A stretch of 64,000 nt of DNA from Wandonia haliotis (GTDB taxonomy: Bacteria; Bacteroidota; Bacteroidia; Flavobacteriales_D; Crocinitomicaceae). Below the pieces are notes generated by a model. That model ran no database searches and was not told where the DNA came from. It saw nothing but the letters and a program-made list of their open reading frames with translations. The DNA is taken from positions 1 through 64,000 of the forward strand of contig NZ_BAAAFH010000003.1 of NCBI RefSeq assembly GCF_039523435.1, in the 5' to 3' direction. Shown here piece after piece: positions 61,022-64,000 of this stretch. Positions within the stretch are counted from its first letter, which is position 1. The number at the start of each line of letters is the position of its first letter. The position numbers and the translations under genes were made by a program.

Positions 61022-62579
61022 TGTTTTCTTTTTTTACAACTCCTGCACTAAGTACTATCAGGAAGAAGGCAACAAAGGTAGCACCTGTTTGTGTTTCCAG
61101 CGTGTCTTCCGTCAAATAAGAGGATACGACCACTATACCAAAAATAAAGGAATTAATCAGGTTCGCTTTCCATACCTGCACCAAAAATACGATATGCAGT
61201 ATCAGAAATAATGCTATACCCGGAATTCCAAAAGTAACCCACATGGTCAAAAACTGTTGGTGTGTCCTGTGCCTGTTTTCGGGCAGAAGGCGTGTCTCCC
61301 TGACGTTATAATATTGCTGAAATGTATTTTGAATATCCCCAGTTCCCACTCCTAAAAGCGGATGGTCGCCAATAATATCCCAACCAGTCTCCCAGGACTC
61401 CAGCCTTTCCAGTACCGTTGAACCATTCGGATCACCTCCATCCCAATACTTTTGTAACTCCAGAGATACTATTGCCAAACGGGAACGCAAACCTCCGTAG
61501 GTATATACGACAGAAGCAACCCCCTGCTCAATATAACGGATATCCTCTTTGGAGAGTTTCTTTAAATCTGTAGCGTCCTTTCGCAGTCCTTTGGATGCCA
61601 TGTACCTAATGAGTGTTCCATATATTTTATTTCCTTTAGCATCTAAACTGTCAATAGGAACGGAGGAATACTCGGACCAGTGTTGACGTAGTTCTTTTTT
61701 GCAGATATAATAAAAAACAAGGTTTCCGTTTTCTGTCAAATCACTTTCCAGTATATGTGTATACGTATTTCCAAGAGGTGTTGTGTATTCCAGATCTGCC
61801 GGAACCGGCCTTGTTTTTTTCTCCGGTAAAACGGCAAAAACCACCAGTGTTGTTACACTTACTATGATTAGCGGGTAAATAATCATTCCAACTATTCTTT
61901 TAGTTCCCGAATAGTTTTTTGACAAAAACCAGAATAACAGTGCTACTACCAGCAAACCGATTGCAAGAAATCCCGACAAAACCTGTGAGTACCAAGTATA
62001 ATATAACAGCCATATTCCAATTGGAAAGAGAAGAGCTTTCTTCCAGCCTTCCTTTGCAAAACCAGAAAAGGCCAATACCAAAGCAACGAAACTGGCAAAC
62101 ACAACCATTAATCCGAAACGGATATGTGACACGAACAAGGATAAATCTCTAAGTTCTGTATGGCTGCCTGTCTCTCCACCCCGGAAAACAACCCAGTTGA
62201 TGAAGGATAAAAGAGTAACAACAACAGTAAAAATAAATAGCAGGTAATTTATCCGTTTTTTATTCAACCCTTCTATTCCGGGAATGACTACCGGAAATAA
62301 CAATAAGGGAAGCTTAATTCGTATATCTCGGAGGGCGTATTCGAAATCTGTTGTCCAGATGAGTCCGAAAATATGCAGGAAAAAAATCAGGAAAAGTAGA
62401 ACCGCTACTTTATTCTTTGTAAAAAGAAGTATCTTCTTTTTGTAGTGTCCTTCAAGAATCCAGTTTACAGCAAGTAACAATCCCGAAAGACTGAGAACGA
62501 TCTTATTAAGCGGCAAACCAACCGTTATTCCTGTTAACGCAAGAAAGTATAAAAAGCGATGAATCTTTGATCCAAACAT
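60987..62579 (-). CDS. O-antigen ligase family protein (WaaL-like)
   Basis: A 530-aa membrane protein with about 11 helices and a large periplasmic loop (about residues 245-430) typical of Bacteroidota members. The loop ends with SWETGWDIIGDHPLLGVGTGD and HRTHQQFLTMWVTFGIPG, the conserved ligase/polymerase motif with His. It should join or polymerise glycan onto an acceptor on the periplasmic face. It starts 3 bases after ctpA ends. Confidence 0.85.
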   Translation of the reverse strand: MFGSKIHRFLYFLALTGITVGLPLNKIVLSLSGLLLAVNWILEGHYKKKILLFTKNKVAVLLFLIFFLHIFGLIWTTDFEYALRDIRIKLPLLLFPVVIPGIEGLNKKRINYLLFIFTVVVTLLSFINWVVFRGGETGSHTELRDLSLFVSHIRFGLMVVFASFVALVLAFSGFAKEGWKKALLFPIGIWLLYYTWYSQVLSGFLAIGLLVVALLFWFLSKNYSGTKRIVGMIIYPLIIVSVTTLVVFAVLPEKKTRPVPADLEYTTPLGNTYTHILESDLTENGNLVFYYICKKELRQHWSEYSSVPIDSLDAKGNKIYGTLIRYMASKGLRKDATDLKKLSKEDIRYIEQGVASVVYTYGGLRSRLAIVSLELQKYWDGGDPNGSTVLERLESWETGWDIIGDHPLLGVGTGDIQNTFQQYYNVRETRLLPENRHRTHQQFLTMWVTFGIPGIALFLILHIVFLVQVWKANLINSFIFGIVVVSSYLTEDTLETQTGATFVAFFLIVLSAGVVKKENNGDSICYGKQK

Positions 62580-62582
62580 GGG

Positions 62583-64000
62583 TTATTCTCCCGCAAGAAT
62601 GGCTTTGTATTTTTCTGTATCCCCTAAAACCTTTACTGCCTCCACAAGTGCCTTATCACGTTTGAAGCTATTGATAATCCTTCCGTTCTGGTAATAGTAT
62701 CGAGAAACAATTTCATTCTCCAGTAATTCCTCAATTTCTTCTCTGAACATATCCAAATCCCGCTCTTTAGAAGGGTGTACAAGTTGATATACCGACTTAT
62801 ACTCGGCAGACGTTGTGTCAAGGTATCCTTCCCGTTCAGCTACCTCCATAAACCTGTTGAGCATTTCTTCACTTGCTGTTGAGTAGGTAAAGTCCTTGCC
62901 TAACGCGAACTTCTTGAAAGCATTATAGGTTTCATCCGCTAGCTCAAACTGATCCGGCTTGGCAATTGTCGGATTATCAATTACAAATTGTGTCGTAAAA
63001 TCAAAGATCACATTTTCGATCACCAACATGGCAGTTAATCGGCTGTACTCCTCTTCTTCTACCTTAACGTCCGGTTCAATACCACGACCATCCATTACTT
63101 CACGTCCATTTTTTGTAGTAAACGTCGCTAACAACGTCTCGTCTATTTCTTTTGCACGTTCTCCCTCTTTGCGGCTGGCATAATCCAGTTTTTGAATACA
63201 TCTCCCTGAAGGCGTGTAGTACTTAGCAATAGTCAGTTTTACTTTCGATCCGTACTTCAAATCCATTGTACGCTGCACCAGTCCTTTTCCGAAAGTCGTT
63301 GACCCTACAATAACAGCCCTGTCCAAATCCTGAAGAGATCCGGAAACAATCTCACTTGCTGAAGCAGATCCCCCGTCTACCAATACCGCAACGGGAATTT
63401 CAAGATCAGTTGGTTTGTCCAATGCGGTGTACACCCGGTTTTCTTCCTGAATTCGTCCTTTCGTACTCACCACTTCCTGTCCCTTCGGAACAAACATATT
63501 GACTATTTTAACGGATTCGATCAGTAATCCCCCGCCATTTCCTCTGAGGTCAAAAATTAGTTTCTCCATCCCCTGACCTTTCAATTCATCGTACGCTTTT
63601 TTAACTTCGGCATACGCAGATTGTGTAAAAGAAGTCAACTTAATATATCCTATACCATCTTTCACAATCCCATGATAAGGAACATCCGGAATCTTTATCT
63701 CATCACGTGTAATTTTAATGGTCTTTTTTCCAACTCCGGGACGCTCTACTTCCACAGAAATAGAAGAGCCTTTTGGTCCTTTAAGAGCCGCACTTACTTC
63801 ATCTGATGGTTTGTCCTTCATCGAAACTCCATCAATCGCCAAAATAACATCTCCAGCTTTCACTCCGGCTTTAAATGCCGGGTTATTTTCGTACGGTTCT
63901 GTAATAACAACGTGATCTCCCGAAGAACGAATCAGAGCTCCTATTCCTCCATACTGTCCCGTAGTCATCAATCGGTAATCTTCAATATTTGACTCCGCTA
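62583..64000 (-). CDS. C-terminal processing peptidase of S41 family, N-terminus beyond the window
   Basis: The window contains the C-terminal ~470 residues; the reading frame stays open to the last base (AESNIEDYRL before MTTGQYGGIGALI), so the start is outside. A PDZ domain (about GGIGALI...VEVERPG) is followed by the S41 catalytic core: FDLRGNGGGLL, DGGSASASEIVSGSLQD (serine), and the lysine in GSTTFGKGLVQR. CtpA-type periplasmic protease that trims or degrades exported proteins. First visible gene of the minus-strand run; next gene 3 bases away. Confidence 0.92.
   Translation of the reverse strand, partial: AESNIEDYRLMTTGQYGGIGALIRSSGDHVVITEPYENNPAFKAGVKAGDVILAIDGVSMKDKPSDEVSAALKGPKGSSISVEVERPGVGKKTIKITRDEIKIPDVPYHGIVKDGIGYIKLTSFTQSAYAEVKKAYDELKGQGMEKLIFDLRGNGGGLLIESVKIVNMFVPKGQEVVSTKGRIQEENRVYTALDKPTDLEIPVAVLVDGGSASASEIVSGSLQDLDRAVIVGSTTFGKGLVQRTMDLKYGSKVKLTIAKYYTPSGRCIQKLDYASRKEGERAKEIDETLLATFTTKNGREVMDGRGIEPDVKVEEEEYSRLTAMLVIENVIFDFTTQFVIDNPTIAKPDQFELADETYNAFKKFALGKDFTYSTASEEMLNRFMEVAEREGYLDTTSAEYKSVYQLVHPSKERDLDMFREEIEELLENEIVSRYYYQNGRIINSFKRDKALVEAVKVLGDTEKYKAILAGE

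Overview
The window looks like chromosomal DNA of a Bacteroidota bacterium, most likely of the order Flavobacteriales. A Crocinitomicaceae/Fluviicola-like relative is my guess, held loosely. The reasons are: five large secreted proteins with type IX secretion (T9SS) C-terminal signals of type A or B, plus one with a related variant tail; many starts preceded by the Bacteroidota promoter element TAnnTTTG rather than a Shine-Dalgarno sequence; lipoproteins with short Bacteroidota-type lipoboxes; and a eukaryote-like (type 2) isoleucyl-tRNA synthetase. I found no rRNA, tRNA, CRISPR array, prophage or intact insertion sequence.

Region 1 (0.1-33 kb) is mostly core genome with small secreted proteins between. 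In order: a 898-aa PKD/Ig exoprotein with a 61-aa secreted peptide upstream; a flippase; ileS; a crotonase; an SPFH/band-7 gene with two tiny downstream genes (DUF4177-like and ribbon-helix-helix); hemJ; an acyl-CoA thioesterase; a GT9 heptosyltransferase-like gene; polA; a lipoprotein; a class A beta-lactamase; an MBL-fold hydrolase; hemL; asnS; rpoN; a PAP2-like membrane protein; an M48 lipoprotein protease; phoH; an outer-membrane/S41-protease trio; and a 1084-aa PKD exoprotein.

Region 2 (34.2-47.9 kb) is a visibly AT-richer surface-polysaccharide locus. It starts from a strong promoter with a Wzt-type ABC ATPase. It then encodes a CDP-sugar route: rfbF, rfbG, an RmlC-like epimerase, a SAM C-methyltransferase and an SDR reductase. 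This reads as a pathway to a 3-C-methyl-branched 6-deoxyhexose. Two acyltransferase-3 proteins, a SAT-like hexapeptide acyltransferase and four glycosyltransferases complete it. A frameshifted transposase-like remnant lies at its right edge.

Region 3 (48.3-57.5 kb) is an exoprotein cluster. Four large secreted proteins with different N-termini share one ~90-residue module ahead of the sorting tail, and two small secreted proteins lie directly upstream of two of them.

Region 4 (57.5-64 kb, minus strand) is an apparent operon: ctpA-like S41 protease (cut by the window end), O-antigen ligase-like protein, rdgB overlapping it by 35 nt, flippase, and an EpsG-like membrane protein. It probably supplies polymer ligation and export functions that region 2 lacks. 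Single-site coordinates given here were counted by eye and may be off by a base.
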